A stretch of DNA of 64,000 nucleotides from Halolactibacillus miurensis (GTDB lineage Bacteria; Bacillota; Bacilli; Bacillales; Amphibacillaceae), in assembly GCF_900116255.1 (NCBI RefSeq), contig NZ_FPAI01000001.1:310001-374000 (forward strand). The letters are read 5' to 3'. Positions 42,298 to 51,791 of this stretch are shown one piece after another. Within the stretch, counting starts at the first letter, position 1; the number at the start of each line of letters is the position of its first letter. The position numbers and the translations under genes were made by a program. The notes beneath the pieces were generated by a model. That model saw nothing but the letters and a program-made list of their open reading frames with translations, ran no database searches and was not told the origin of the DNA.

Positions 42298-43076
42298 TCA
42301 AGCGACGCATCGCTTGTCTTCAGATCGATATTCAGTTTGGTGATGTAACAGCTAATTTACAAGAAGTGGCCAAGCAATTTAACCACCTTGATGCTGATGT
42401 TGATACCGTTGTGTTACCAGAGTTTTGGCCAATGGGCTATAGCTTAGATCGTTTAGCAGAGGTAGTTGAATATGATATGTTGACGCCGATTAAAACACTG
42501 GCGAAACAGTATAACGTCGATATTATTGCCGGTTCTGTGCCAACCAAGCGCGACGGGAAGTTTTATAATTCGCTCCCGGTCATCACCCGTGAGGGTGAGG
42601 TCGTTTTTTGGTATGATAAGGTCCACTTGTTTCGACTGATGGATGAAGAAAATTTCTTAGCGGAAGGAAAAGAATGTGGTGTTTTCACTCTCTCAGGTGT
42701 CACATCTGCGGCCGTGATTTGCTACGACATTCGTTTTCCGGAGTGGATTAAAACGCAGATGCTGGAAGACGTTGACCTGTTATATGTTGTCGCCGAGTGG
42801 CCGAAGCAACGCCTCGATCATTGGCGAGCGTTACTGATTGCGCGTGCGATTGAAAATCAAGTCTATGTTGTGGCATGTAACCGTGTCGGGAGTGATCCCA
42901 ATAATACGTTTGCGGGTCATTCGATGGTCATTGACCCTTGGGGTCAAGTCATCAGTGAAGCAGATGATCAAACCGGGATACTGACAGCTACGATTGATTT
43001 AGCTGAGGTAAAGCAAATCAGACGACAAATTCCTGTTTATGAAGATCGACGTCCTGATCTCTATCGTTTAAAATAA
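42294..43076 (+). CDS. Nitrilase-superfamily hydrolase, omega-amidase/MtnU-like
   Basis: A 260-residue carbon-nitrogen hydrolase with the Glu-Lys-Cys triad at E43 (LPEFWP), K109 (YDKVHLF) and C143 (ICYDIRFPEW). This subtype hydrolyses 2-oxoglutaramate, the product left when glutamine donates its amino group, and is the usual partner of an MtnE-type transaminase. It is translationally coupled to the dehydrogenase upstream. The SAM riboswitch and metQNI begin just downstream. Confidence 0.82.
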   Translation: MIKRRIACLQIDIQFGDVTANLQEVAKQFNHLDADVDTVVLPEFWPMGYSLDRLAEVVEYDMLTPIKTLAKQYNVDIIAGSVPTKRDGKFYNSLPVITREGEVVFWYDKVHLFRLMDEENFLAEGKECGVFTLSGVTSAAVICYDIRFPEWIKTQMLEDVDLLYVVAEWPKQRLDHWRALLIARAIENQVYVVACNRVGSDPNNTFAGHSMVIDPWGQVISEADDQTGILTATIDLAEVKQIRRQIPVYEDRRPDLYRLK

Positions 43077-43117
43077 GGGATCATTCACGAAAAGTTTTAA
43101 AAGTTTAGAAAATTGTG

Positions 43118-43146
43118 TTGACTTTTCATTTGATACTGTGTAAAGT
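43118..43146 (+). promoter_or_regulatory. Promoter of the met transport operon
   Basis: TTGACT (43118-43123), 17 bases, TAAAGT (43141-43146), directly upstream of the SAM riboswitch. Confidence 0.6.
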
Positions 43147-43148
43147 AA

Positions 43149-43330
43149 GTCTCAACAAAAAAATATTGACCGGATCTTATCAAGAGAGGTGGAGGGACTG
43201 GCCCTTTGAAGCCTCGGCAACAGACATGTATGTCCTCGTGCCAAATCCAGCAGCCCTAGTTAGGGATGACAGATAAGTTGAGACAACATTTAACGCCTCA
43301 ATTTATCACTTGATAAATTGAGGCGTTTTA
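43149..43330 (+). promoter_or_regulatory. SAM-I (S-box) riboswitch with terminator
   Basis: The core AAGAGAGGTGGAGGGACTGG (43183-43202) and following GGCAAC and GTGCCAAATCC motifs are those of SAM-I. P1 pairs ATCTTATC (43174-43181) with GATAAG (43272-43277), and the outer GTCTCAAC/GTTGAGAC arms extend it. The terminator has a 17-bp stem (43292-43308 with 43311-43327) and a T-rich tail. With SAM bound, transcription stops before metQ. Confidence 0.95.
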
Positions 43331-43371
43331 ATTTCCAGAGGGGTCCGGGAACAAATAAGGGGGAAGTAACA

Positions 43372-44172
43372 ATGAGAAAGTTATTAGGTTTGATTGGTTT
43401 AGTCGTATTAGTCGTACTGGCAGGATGTGGCAGTGAAGCAGGTGCCTTAAGTGAAGATGAAGTCACTGTTGGGGTGACAGCGGGTCCACATGAACAGATT
43501 TTAGAAAAGGTAAAAGAACTCGCGGCTGATGAAGGCTTAACCGTCAATATTGAAGTGTTTACTGAATATGTGATTCCAAATACGGCACTCGATGAGGGTG
43601 AACTTGATTTAAATAGCTATCAACACCAACCGTTTTTAGATAATGCGAAAAGCGATCGTGGTTATGAGATTGAAGCCGTCGCAACAACGGTGAACTTCCC
43701 AATGGGGATTTACTCAACAGGTATTAGTGACGTTAGTGAATTAGAAGAAGGCGACTCGGTTGCGTTACCGAACGACCCAACGAACGGGGCGCGTGCCTTA
43801 ATGTTATTTGAAGATGCCGGACTCATCACCTTAAAAGAGGGTGTAGGCGCTGAGGCCATGGTCATTGATATTGAAGAAAATCCATTAAACTTAGAATTTA
43901 TTGAACTTGAAGCATCTCAAATCCCGCGTCAATTAGAAGAAGTCGATGCGGCTGCGATTAATACAAACTTTGCGATTGAACATGGTTTTGTTCCAACAGA
44001 GGATTCGATTTACATCGAACCAAGTGACTCACCTTGGGTGAACTTAATTGTCGCAAGAGAAGAAAATGTCGACGCCCCTGTCGTTGAGAAGTTCATTAAT
44101 ATTTATCAATCGGACGAAATCAAACAATTTATTGAGGACACATTCGAAGGATCTGTTGTTGCCTCATGGTAA
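43372..44172 (+). CDS. metQ: Methionine ABC transporter, substrate-binding lipoprotein
   Basis: A 266-residue NlpA-family lipoprotein with signal peptide and lipobox VVLAGC (Cys about 18). The binding-protein body starts at VTVGVTAGPHEQIL, with LNSYQHQPFLDN and PNDPTNGARALMLFE motifs typical of MetQ. Start is ATG 43372 with AGGGGGA 7 bases upstream; a longer frame from 43318 would begin inside the riboswitch terminator. It is controlled by the SAM riboswitch and first in metQ-metN-metI. Confidence 0.95.
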   Translation: MRKLLGLIGLVVLVVLAGCGSEAGALSEDEVTVGVTAGPHEQILEKVKELAADEGLTVNIEVFTEYVIPNTALDEGELDLNSYQHQPFLDNAKSDRGYEIEAVATTVNFPMGIYSTGISDVSELEEGDSVALPNDPTNGARALMLFEDAGLITLKEGVGAEAMVIDIEENPLNLEFIELEASQIPRQLEEVDAAAINTNFAIEHGFVPTEDSIYIEPSDSPWVNLIVAREENVDAPVVEKFINIYQSDEIKQFIEDTFEGSVVASW

Positions 44173-44185
44173 GGAGGTAGCTTAA

Positions 44186-45214
44186 ATGATTGAACTTAAA
44201 CATATTACAAAAGTATTCAAGACGGGGAAATCTGATGTGAAAGCGCTGGATGATGTGAGCTTAACCGTTGAAAAAGGTGAAATCTTTGGTGTGATTGGCT
44301 ATAGCGGGGCGGGTAAAAGTACCCTCGTTCGCATGGCCAACCTTTTAGAAGAGCCAACATCAGGCGATGTCATTATTGATAGCGATAACTTAGTGACGTT
44401 ATCAAAAGAGGCACTTAGAAAGAAACGCCAACGGATTGGGATGATTTTTCAAGGGTTTAATTTATTAAAAACGCTCACCGTCTATCAAAACATCGCGATT
44501 CCACTGAAACTTACGGGTGTTGCTGAAAATGAAATCAAAACGCGAGTAAAAAAGTATTTAGAGATTGTTGGACTGAGTGATAAAACGGATGTCTATCCGA
44601 ATCAACTCTCAGGTGGACAAAAACAACGGGTCGCCATTGCCCGTGCGCTCTCACATGAGCCAGATATCTTGTTGAGTGACGAGGCGACAAGTGCCCTTGA
44701 TCCAGATACAACCGATCAAATTCTTGAACTACTATTAAAAATAAACCGAGAACTTGGGATTACGATTCTACTTATTACCCATGAGATGCATGTCATCCAG
44801 CGGATTTGTGACCGCGTGGCGGTTATGGAAAACGGGAAAATCATTGAACAAGGTCCGGTTGTTGATTTATATACCGAACCGAAGCATCAAACAACGAGAC
44901 GCTTTGTCGAAAGTATCTTTCCAAGTCAAACACCGAAGCACATTATTAAAGATCTACAAAAAGAAGGGCCAATTCTTGATTTAACGTTTGTTGGCAGTGC
45001 CACAGAGAGCCCGAGTCTATCAGTTATTTCAAACCGTTATCAGATTGAAACAAATATATTATCTGGGAATATTGTTGAGTTAAAAGATCAGACATTTGGA
45101 AAACTACGTGCGCATATTAAAGGGTCAGTTCAAGAAACGACGAAATCCATTGATTACTTAACGGACCAAGGTGTTATTGTAAGGGAGGTGGTCATCCATG
45201 ACGGCATTTATTGA
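44186..45214 (+). CDS. metN: Methionine ABC transporter, ATP-binding protein
   Basis: A 342-residue ATPase with Walker A GYSGAGKST (about 38-46), signature LSGGQKQRVAIARAL, Walker B ILLSDEATSALDP and switch His in ITHEMHVI. The C-terminal NIL regulatory domain (about 265-340) is where methionine binds to inhibit transport in this family. The end overlaps metI by 17 bases. Confidence 0.96.
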   Translation: MIELKHITKVFKTGKSDVKALDDVSLTVEKGEIFGVIGYSGAGKSTLVRMANLLEEPTSGDVIIDSDNLVTLSKEALRKKRQRIGMIFQGFNLLKTLTVYQNIAIPLKLTGVAENEIKTRVKKYLEIVGLSDKTDVYPNQLSGGQKQRVAIARALSHEPDILLSDEATSALDPDTTDQILELLLKINRELGITILLITHEMHVIQRICDRVAVMENGKIIEQGPVVDLYTEPKHQTTRRFVESIFPSQTPKHIIKDLQKEGPILDLTFVGSATESPSLSVISNRYQIETNILSGNIVELKDQTFGKLRAHIKGSVQETTKSIDYLTDQGVIVREVVIHDGIY

Positions 45215-45857
45215 ACGGTGGGGTACAACCATTATTGAAGCAACACTAGCAACATTCCAAATGGTGACCATCAGTTTGTTTTTCTCAATTCTGATTGGCT
45301 TACCACTCGGTGTGTTACTCGTCATTAGTCGAACGAATGGCAAGCGTTATATTTGGTTGTACCGGGTACTGAACATTGTCATTAACACGATTCGTTCGGT
45401 TCCGTTTATTATTTTACTATTTGCTTTATTACCGTTTACGCGGGCCATCGTTGGAACATCGATGGGCGTTAGAGGCGTGATCGTGCCACTTGTTATCTTT
45501 ACCGCGCCGTACTTAGCCCGATTAATGGAATCTTCTTTACTCGAAGTCGACCAAGGTGTTATTGAAGCGTATCAGGCGATGGGGATTAAACCACTCCATA
45601 TCATTTGGCACGTCATGATTCGCGAAGCGAAATCATCGATTATTTTAGGGATTACGATTGCGGTAATTGGGCTCATTGGCGCAACAGCGATGGCAGGCTT
45701 AGTCGGTGCGGGTGGTCTCGGGGATGTGGCTTATCGATTTGGGCATGTGCGTTATCAACCTGAAGTCATGTATGTGACGATTGTGATCTTGATTATTCTG
45801 ATTCAAGGTATTCAAACGTTAGGTAACGTCCTCAGTCAAAAGGCGAAGAAAGATTAA
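45198..45857 (+). CDS. metI: Methionine ABC transporter, permease
   Basis: A 219-residue inner-membrane permease with five hydrophobic segments and the EAA loop EAYQAMGIKPLHIIWHVMIR (about 115-134), which contacts MetN. Its start lies inside metN behind GGGAGGTGG. Called metP in Bacillus. Confidence 0.95.
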   Translation: MTAFIERWGTTIIEATLATFQMVTISLFFSILIGLPLGVLLVISRTNGKRYIWLYRVLNIVINTIRSVPFIILLFALLPFTRAIVGTSMGVRGVIVPLVIFTAPYLARLMESSLLEVDQGVIEAYQAMGIKPLHIIWHVMIREAKSSIILGITIAVIGLIGATAMAGLVGAGGLGDVAYRFGHVRYQPEVMYVTIVILIILIQGIQTLGNVLSQKAKKD

Positions 45858-45866
45858 GGTGATACG

Positions 45867-46958
45867 ATGACGTTAAAAACGACAGATAAATGGGAGACGA
45901 TAGCTAAACAACAACTTTCACGCAATGCCTTTGGTTATTTATCCGGTGGGGCTGGTAGTGAGGTTAGTCTTAAATATAATGCCGAGCAGTTTAATCGTTA
46001 CCGGTTAATCCCTCGCTTGTTGAGAGATGTCTCTCATGTGGATACATCTGTAGAATTATTACATTCAACCATTCAAGCGCCTATTTTGTTGGCGCCGATT
46101 GGGTTTCATACGATTGTGCATGAATGTGGTGAACGGGCAAGTGCGAGCGCGGCAAATACATTAGGGCTTCCGTTTATCCAAAGTACGGTCGCGAGCTTTA
46201 GTATCGAAGATATTAGTGAAGTAATGACGGAGAGTGATCACTACTTCCAGCTCTATTGGCCGAGTGATGACGATGTGGCTTATAGCTTGGTGAGACGAGC
46301 AGAACAAGCCGGTGTCAAAGGTCTTGTGATTACCGTTGATACGCCTGTCTTAGGAAGACGTGAAATTGATCTTTCGCACGATTATTTTCCGATGGATGAA
46401 GGCGCGGGTATGGCAAACTTCATGACAGACCCGGTATTTAAAGAGAAGTATGTAACAAGTGAGGATAATCAAGCGACACTCAAACAAAAAATTCAATCAA
46501 TATTATTTAACCAAACATTAACGTTTGAGAAGGTCGAAACGTTAATTAGTCAGACATCACTACCTGTTATTATTAAGGGTATCTTAGAGCCGAGTGATGC
46601 TAAACATTGTAAAGATATAGGTGCAGCCGGTGTGATTGTGAGTAATCACGGGGCAAGACAACTTGATAGTGCCATTGAACCACTTGAAGTAATAGAAGAG
46701 ATCAGAGAAAAAGTGGGACATGATTTTCCGTTATTGATCGATGGTGGCATCAGACGTGGAACAGATGTGATCAAAGCTTATATGTTGGGAGCGGATAGTG
46801 TGCTAATTGGACGGCCATACATATATGGACTTACCGGTGGGGAAGTGGGTGTTCGAGATGTGCTAGAACAATTAATAGATGACTTAACGGTGAATCTAAA
46901 ATTACTCGGTGCAGCATCCTGGCATGAATTATCTCCCGCTCAAATAAGACGGCTCTAG
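45867..46958 (+). CDS. FMN-dependent 2-hydroxy-acid oxidase (lactate oxidase family)
   Basis: A 363-residue cytoplasmic flavoenzyme of the lactate oxidase/glycolate oxidase family. Visible are Y24 in FGYLSGGAG, APIGFH (about 76-81), QLYWP (about 128-132), the active-site pair H261/R264 in SNHGARQLD and the FMN phosphate segment DGGIRRGTDVIKA. It oxidises an L-2-hydroxy acid to the 2-oxo acid, giving peroxide if it is an oxidase. It starts 9 bases after metI, so it belongs to the SAM-controlled transcript, unusual for a lactate oxidase. Methylthio-hydroxybutyrate is a plausible substrate by context. Confidence 0.85.
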   Translation: MTLKTTDKWETIAKQQLSRNAFGYLSGGAGSEVSLKYNAEQFNRYRLIPRLLRDVSHVDTSVELLHSTIQAPILLAPIGFHTIVHECGERASASAANTLGLPFIQSTVASFSIEDISEVMTESDHYFQLYWPSDDDVAYSLVRRAEQAGVKGLVITVDTPVLGRREIDLSHDYFPMDEGAGMANFMTDPVFKEKYVTSEDNQATLKQKIQSILFNQTLTFEKVETLISQTSLPVIIKGILEPSDAKHCKDIGAAGVIVSNHGARQLDSAIEPLEVIEEIREKVGHDFPLLIDGGIRRGTDVIKAYMLGADSVLIGRPYIYGLTGGEVGVRDVLEQLIDDLTVNLKLLGAASWHELSPAQIRRL

Positions 46959-46976
46959 CATAAGAGTCGTCTTTTT
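46946..46976 (+). terminator. Terminator of the met operon
   Basis: An 11-bp stem with one G-T pair (46946-46956 with 46963-46973) and T5. It overlaps the stop codon of the hydroxy-acid oxidase. Confidence 0.8.
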
Positions 46977-47018
46977 GTGCATCCGACTAAAGAAAGATAA
47001 GGTTTTTTGTGTAATTTG

Positions 47019-47048
47019 TTCACAAATAGGTGATTTTGCCGATATAAT
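47019..47048 (+). promoter_or_regulatory. Chemoreceptor promoter with sigma-D-like -10
   Basis: GCCGATAT (47038-47045) matches the sigma-D -10, but no good TAAA is 15 bases upstream. The same stretch contains TATAAT (47043-47048) with TTCACA 18 bases before it, so sigma-A use is also possible. Confidence 0.4.
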
Positions 47049-47083
47049 AGAAAGGAAGTGGATATATTTTAGGGGGTAAACAA

Positions 47084-48772
47084 ATGAAGATTAAAGGTAA
47101 GTTAATCAGTTCTTATATCGTGATTGCGCTACTTGTGTTAGTAGTGGGCGCGGCAGGTATTTGGGGCACGGGTGAAGTACAAGATGATGCACGTTTATTG
47201 TATCGTAATCGAGTCGAGCCCTTAGGTGTCATGACAGAAATGATTCAAACAGCAGAGAATTCGCGTGTACAATTATTATCAGGTGTCACAGAGGAAGACC
47301 CAGCAGGGGGAAATGATGCGACAAATACGATTCAATCAATGAATGGATTGCTTGAAACGTATGGAGCATTTGATATGGAAGCTAATGAACGTGAGTTATT
47401 TAACCTTATGTCAGAGCAGTGGCATACATATAGTGCTCAAGCAATCGATAATGCCCGCTTAGTATCAAATGGGTCATTTGAACAAGCGGCTAGTGGGATA
47501 GCGGCCATTGGTAATGATTTTCGAACTTTTCGAGAGACACTTTATCAATTGCGTGACGGAAGTTTAGATATCGCAAAGAATGATTATGATAATGCATCAC
47601 AATCTTTTGAATGGGCTCGATCCATTATTTTCTTTATGGCGATTGGCGTCATGATTTTAGCAATTATTTTAGGTGTCGTAATAGGGCGTTTAATCGGTAA
47701 CCCGTTAAAACGCATCGCTGCTCGTTTAACAGCGATTGCTCAAGGGGATTTAACTGGAGACTTGCTAGAAAACAAGCGTAAGGATGAAATTGGTGAATTA
47801 ACTGAGTCAATGAATATGATGCAAGAAGACTTACAAGCCGTGATTCGTAGTGTATCGAATGCCGCTGAACGCGTCTCTAGTGCCAGTGAAGAACTCACGC
47901 AATCCTCACTAGAAGTCCGCGAGGGATCTGAACAAATTGCGTCAACGATGCAAGAATTATCATCAGGTTCAGAAACACAGGCACATACTGTGTCAACGTT
48001 ATCTGAGAAAATGGAGTTCTTCTTACAAAAAATCGCAGATGCGAACGAGAAGACAGAAAATGTTTCAGAAGAATCGATTACCGTCATTGAAAAAACAGAT
48101 GAGGGTTACAAAATGATGGAAGAAGCACTTAACCAAATGTTGAAGATTGATACGATTGTTAATGACGCAGTGAAAAAAGTGTCAAGTTTAGAACAACGCT
48201 CGAACCAAGTATCAAAACTTGTTGATGTTATTCAAGATATTGCCGAACAAACGAACCTATTAGCTCTAAATGCCGCGATTGAAGCAGCGCGTGCAGGTGA
48301 ACATGGTGCTGGCTTTGCAGTTGTTGCCGATGAAGTGCGAAAACTCGCAGAAAATGTATCAGATTCTGTTAGAGAAATTACGACAATTATCCAAGGGATC
48401 CAAGGTGATACGAAAGAAGTCGTTAATGCATTAGAATCAGGCTACAGCGAAGTGAACACAGGTACAGTACAAATGGCACAAACGGGTCAGAACTTCACTG
48501 TCATTAACGATGCGATCAAACAAATGGTAGAAAAGATTGAGTATGTATCACGTACGCTTTCTGATGTGACAAATGAGAGTGTCCTTATTAATACATCGAT
48601 TGAAGAGATTGCTTCAGTCTCTGAAGAGTCAGCTGCAGGTATTGAAGAAACTGCCGCCTCTTCTGAGCAGTCCGCTAGTTCAATGAATGAAATTTCATCT
48701 AGTGCGAATACACTCGCAGAACTCGCTGAAAGCTTAAGTAAAGAAGTGAGCCACTTTAAAACAATTTCATAA
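47084..48772 (+). CDS. Methyl-accepting chemotaxis protein, transmembrane
   Basis: A 562-residue receptor. Membrane segments at about 9-29 and 185-205 enclose a four-helix-bundle sensor of about 155 residues. HAMP follows (about 206-260), then the signalling domain with hairpin tip [20 protein letters not shown] and [16 protein letters not shown] (about 387-420), with Ser/Glu-rich methylation helices on each side. The four-helix sensor resembles 4HB_MCP types; ligand unknown. Confidence 0.94.
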   Translation: MKIKGKLISSYIVIALLVLVVGAAGIWGTGEVQDDARLLYRNRVEPLGVMTEMIQTAENSRVQLLSGVTEEDPAGGNDATNTIQSMNGLLETYGAFDMEANERELFNLMSEQWHTYSAQAIDNARLVSNGSFEQAASGIAAIGNDFRTFRETLYQLRDGSLDIAKNDYDNASQSFEWARSIIFFMAIGVMILAIILGVVIGRLIGNPLKRIAARLTAIAQGDLTGDLLENKRKDEIGELTESMNMMQEDLQAVIRSVSNAAERVSSASEELTQSSLEVREGSEQIASTMQELSSGSETQAHTVSTLSEKMEFFLQKIADANEKTENVSEESITVIEKTDEGYKMMEEALNQMLKIDTIVNDAVKKVSSLEQRSNQVSKLVDVIQDIAEQTNLLALNAAIEAARAGEHGAGFAVVADEVRKLAENVSDSVREITTIIQGIQGDTKEVVNALESGYSEVNTGTVQMAQTGQNFTVINDAIKQMVEKIEYVSRTLSDVTNESVLINTSIEEIASVSEESAAGIEETAASSEQSASSMNEISSSANTLAELAESLSKEVSHFKTIS

Positions 48773-48782
48773 CTAAAGAGCG

Positions 48783-48819
48783 CCCCTTTATTCAATGTGT
48801 CATTGGATAAAGGGGTTTT
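48783..48819 (+). terminator. Rho-independent terminator
   Basis: A 15-bp stem with one G-T pair (48783-48797 with 48801-48815), a 3-base loop and T4. It closes the chemoreceptor gene. Confidence 0.85.
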
Positions 48820-48984
48820 AATTATTTCAATGAGAGCTAGTTCAGCTGAGAACGCGCCAATATTCGCGTCTTTTTAACTAGGGTCCGATTATTTTTTGCT
48901 AAAGTATTCGTAGTTGAAGTCAAATTAATTGACTATCGCCTAGGTATTGTATAACCTGTGTATAGATATTGTATAAGAAACGAC

Positions 48985-49011
48985 TAATTTTTTCTTTAAT
49001 ATTGCCGATAG
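48985..49011 (+). promoter_or_regulatory. Sigma-D-like promoter for the PAS chemoreceptor
   Basis: TAAT (48985-48988), exactly 15 bases, GCCGATAG (49004-49011), close to the sigma-D consensus TAAA-N15-GCCGATAT that drives motility genes. Confidence 0.6.
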
Positions 49012-49084
49012 TAATAAAGTAAGCATCATTTAATATATCAATCAATAGATAATACATTGGACCTATTTTTGAAGGGGAGTCCAG

Positions 49085-50008
49085 ATGGAGGAAAAGATGG
49101 AAACAAAACTATTTCAAAACTGTGAAGCAAGTGAACTGATTATGGAAGCTCTAGAAAGCAATTTAGCGATTATTCAATTTGATCTACAACGCCGCGTGTC
49201 TTATGTGAATCCTTTATTCGCGGCAACGGTAGGGTATCGTCCTGAAGAAATGAAAGGCATGCATCATAAAGAACTCTGTTTCGATACATTTAGTAAAAGT
49301 CAATCGTATGATGATTTTTGGAATGGTTTATATCATGGGAAGAGTTTTCAAGATAAGATTGATAGAAAATCAAAGTCAGGTAACCGTGTGTGGCTTGAAG
49401 CAACCTATATGCCGTTAAAAGATCAGTCGGGTAAAGTGGTGGGCGTTGTGAAAGTCGCAACGGACATTACTCACCGTCAAGATACGATAACGAATGTGGT
49501 TGAACAATTGAGTGAAATGTCGAGTGTATTAAATGAACGTGCACGGACCGGGATTAGCCGCAGTAAAGATATCGCCAAACAAGTGGATCAAATTGATCAA
49601 GCTTATGACGCGTCTCAAAAAACATTAGAAACGCTTCAAGGAAATACGGCATCAATTCAAGATATCGTCAAAACCATTCGTGGCATTGCCTCACAAACCA
49701 ATTTACTTGCCTTAAATGCGGCGATTGAAGCTGCTAGAGCGGGTGAACACGGACGTGGCTTTAGTGTTGTAGCCGATGAAGTGAGAAAACTTGCGACCGG
49801 TGTTGATGAGTCAATTGGCGAAATCCGTCAAAACATTGACCAAATCACCAGTGAAATTTCACAAATTGTGAGTGATGCAAAAGACGTACAAGACAATATT
49901 AAACGGACAAAACAAGAAGTCAACACTGCGACAACAGACTTTGATAATGTATTAGATGCCGCAGAACAATTATCTAAGCAAGCGGAAGAAGTGACCACGA
50001 TTATCTAA
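49085..50008 (+). CDS. Soluble PAS-domain methyl-accepting chemotaxis protein
   Basis: A 307-residue receptor with no membrane segment. An N-terminal PAS/PAC sensor (about 18-128: [38 protein letters not shown]) joins a short signalling domain whose tip is [20 protein letters not shown] (about 204-223). Soluble PAS receptors commonly sense redox state or intracellular metabolites. Two starts are possible, ATG 49085 (GGGGAG before) or ATG 49097 (GGAGGA before). Confidence 0.92.
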   Translation: MEEKMETKLFQNCEASELIMEALESNLAIIQFDLQRRVSYVNPLFAATVGYRPEEMKGMHHKELCFDTFSKSQSYDDFWNGLYHGKSFQDKIDRKSKSGNRVWLEATYMPLKDQSGKVVGVVKVATDITHRQDTITNVVEQLSEMSSVLNERARTGISRSKDIAKQVDQIDQAYDASQKTLETLQGNTASIQDIVKTIRGIASQTNLLALNAAIEAARAGEHGRGFSVVADEVRKLATGVDESIGEIRQNIDQITSEISQIVSDAKDVQDNIKRTKQEVNTATTDFDNVLDAAEQLSKQAEEVTTII

Positions 50009-50328
50009 GCTGAAGATGTGGGTAGTGAAGCTGAGAAAGCCGGGTTTTTAAGGGAAGTGAATCCTTAAAATATCCGGTTTTTTTCTGTTTATAAAAATAT
50101 TTGCTTTCATATCAAAGGAAGCAGACATGAAGTAATGGTTAAAGAGCCTGAATCTATTAGCTTCCTGTAATTACATAATTTAAGTGTCAGAAGGTACAGT
50201 GAGAGAAGAAAAAGATAAAATGAAATCAATCGATAGCCTCTCTACAAATGTTGGATTTTCCTTTAATATAAGAATTGCAAGAATATTTGCGAAAATACAT
50301 AGAGATGAAAAAGAAAGAAGGTCTAAAA
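50009..50328. other. 320-base stretch with terminator and no clear gene
   Basis: Contains the terminator at 50040-50084. A 72-codon open frame at 50184-50402 lacks a ribosome binding site and overlaps the next gene, so I do not call it. The promoter of the secreted coiled-coil gene must lie here but I cannot single it out. Confidence 0.5.
50040..50084 (+). terminator. Terminator after the PAS chemoreceptor gene
   Basis: A bulged stem of about 14 bp (50040-50053 with 50063-50077) followed by T7. Confidence 0.75.
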
Positions 50329-51105
50329 ATGAAGCAGACATTTATTTTATCAGCGGTAGCATTATTCAGCCTCACATCATTTACTCTAGCGGTATCGGCT
50401 GAGGATGGGAGTGCGATCATTACCCCGGATTCACTGTTATATGAAACGACACGTGAAATAGAAGAGGTGGTGTATGATTTAACGGAAGAAACAGAAAATA
50501 AGGTTGATCTACAAACAGAATACGCGGAAAAACGTTTGGAAGAAGCAGAAAAGGAATTGGAACAAGGGGATACAGAACAAGCGGAAGCGCTGCTTGAAGA
50601 AGTGACTGAGCATGAGCAAGAAACTGAAGCGGTCATTGAAGAAGCAGAAACGACAGGTGAAGATTTGGCCGCACTGAGAGAAAAATTAATTAACAAGATG
50701 GCAGAGCGTCGTGAAAAAATGACAGCGCTCATGTCACGTGAAAACTTACCAGAACAAGCGAAACGTGGCATGGCAAAAGCATTGGAAAATCAAGCGCGCG
50801 CTTTAACGAAAGCTCTTGAAGCGATAGAAAAAGTTGATACGGATGAAGATGAGGAGCTTGATGACTTAATCGATGACATGGATGATCAAGCAGATGATAG
50901 CTTAGAAGCGGAAGCAGAAGCGTTAGAAGAAGCCGCGGAAAAACAAAAAAAGGCTGAGGAAAAAGCGGCCGAACAATTAAAAAAAGCTGAAGAGAAACAA
51001 CAAGAGGCATTAGAAAAAGCTGAAGAACAACGCGAAAAGGCGGCAGAAAAAGCCGCAGAAAAACTTAGAAAAGTACAAGAAAAAGCTGAAAAACGAGGAA
51101 AATAA
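50329..51105 (+). CDS. Secreted coiled-coil protein with DUF5667-like region
   Basis: A 258-residue exported protein. A signal peptide (about 1-24, ending at VSA) is followed by a region resembling DUF5667 (about 30-160: PDSLLYETTREIEEVVYDL, then Glu/Lys-rich helices), an acidic hinge with LDDLIDDMDDQ, and a final 70-residue Ala/Glu/Lys coiled coil (repeated EKAAEK-type units). Start is ATG 50329 with AGAAGG before it. Function is unknown; surface or spacer roles are possible. Confidence 0.65.
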   Translation: MKQTFILSAVALFSLTSFTLAVSAEDGSAIITPDSLLYETTREIEEVVYDLTEETENKVDLQTEYAEKRLEEAEKELEQGDTEQAEALLEEVTEHEQETEAVIEEAETTGEDLAALREKLINKMAERREKMTALMSRENLPEQAKRGMAKALENQARALTKALEAIEKVDTDEDEELDDLIDDMDDQADDSLEAEAEALEEAAEKQKKAEEKAAEQLKKAEEKQQEALEKAEEQREKAAEKAAEKLRKVQEKAEKRGK

Positions 51106-51197
51106 ACCAGTGAGTAAAAGACCGGATGCATGTTAACTACCTAAATTGGGTAGTCAAAATGTGTGTGTCCGATAAGTTTCTAGCTAGAGGTGAGTCT

Positions 51198-51716
51198 ATG
51201 AGAAAGTGGTTAATCATCTTGAGTTGTTTGTATCTCGTCGGTTGCCAGAATGAAGCGGCCAAGAGTGAACAAGTTCAACAGACACAAGGTGGAGATACAG
51301 AACTAATACAGTCGATCAATCAGAAGGAAAAAGGTGTCTTTTACTTTAATAGCGATAAAGGTTTGACACTGACAGAAAACCAAGGTTTTCAAGTGATAGA
51401 TGAAGAAACAACAACGGTAACATTTGAAAAAGATCGCTTAAAGGTGATTGTTTCTGTACTAACGAATGAAGACAGTTCAACGAAGATTAAAACGGCATTG
51501 AAACAAAGTGCAGGAGATATTAAGATACTGAATGAGAAAGAAGAATTTCTATCCTTTCAGACATTGCGCAATGAACCGATGCGCTTCGATATTTATCTAA
51601 CGAAGACAAATGAAGTGACGTACTTAAAAACATTCATTATAAAGGCAGACTATTTTGATCAACAACAATCGGATATTCATGCATTTAATGATGCGCTTAT
51701 CTTTGATGGTATTTGA
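51198..51716 (+). CDS. Hypothetical lipoprotein
   Basis: A 172-residue exported protein with a short signal peptide and lipobox YLVGC (Cys about 18). The mature part is about 150 residues of mixed strands and helices with no recognised family. Start is ATG 51198, preceded by AGAGGTGA; a longer frame to 51126 lacks a site. A terminator follows directly. Confidence 0.65.
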   Translation: MRKWLIILSCLYLVGCQNEAAKSEQVQQTQGGDTELIQSINQKEKGVFYFNSDKGLTLTENQGFQVIDEETTTVTFEKDRLKVIVSVLTNEDSSTKIKTALKQSAGDIKILNEKEEFLSFQTLRNEPMRFDIYLTKTNEVTYLKTFIIKADYFDQQQSDIHAFNDALIFDGI

Positions 51717-51730
51717 CCCGCCCTAGGCAT

Positions 51731-51765
51731 AAAAAACTTCACCTTCTTTTTAGGTGAAGTTTTTT
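51731..51765 (+). terminator. Strong terminator
   Basis: A 14-bp perfect stem (51731-51744 with 51752-51765) ending in T6. It closes the lipoprotein gene and would also stop minus-strand transcription from the gene remnants to the right. Confidence 0.88.
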
Positions 51766-51791
51766 GTGCTTTCAGTCATGTAGTGTGATTG

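Larger units (their letters stand above)
48773..49084. other. 312-base intergenic stretch between chemoreceptors
   Basis: Contains a terminator (48783-48819) and a sigma-D-like promoter (48985-49011). The AT-rich middle has two copies of GTATTGTATAA/TATTGTATAA (about 48944-48975). No ORF with a ribosome binding site was seen. Confidence 0.5.

Noticed and set aside
45867-46958. Naming the hydroxy-acid oxidase as lactate oxidase
   Set aside because: The family has several substrates and the operon context is methionine transport, so a specific name is not supported.
50184-50402. 72-codon open frame before the secreted coiled-coil gene
   Set aside because: No ribosome binding site, overlaps the following gene and has no recognisable domain.
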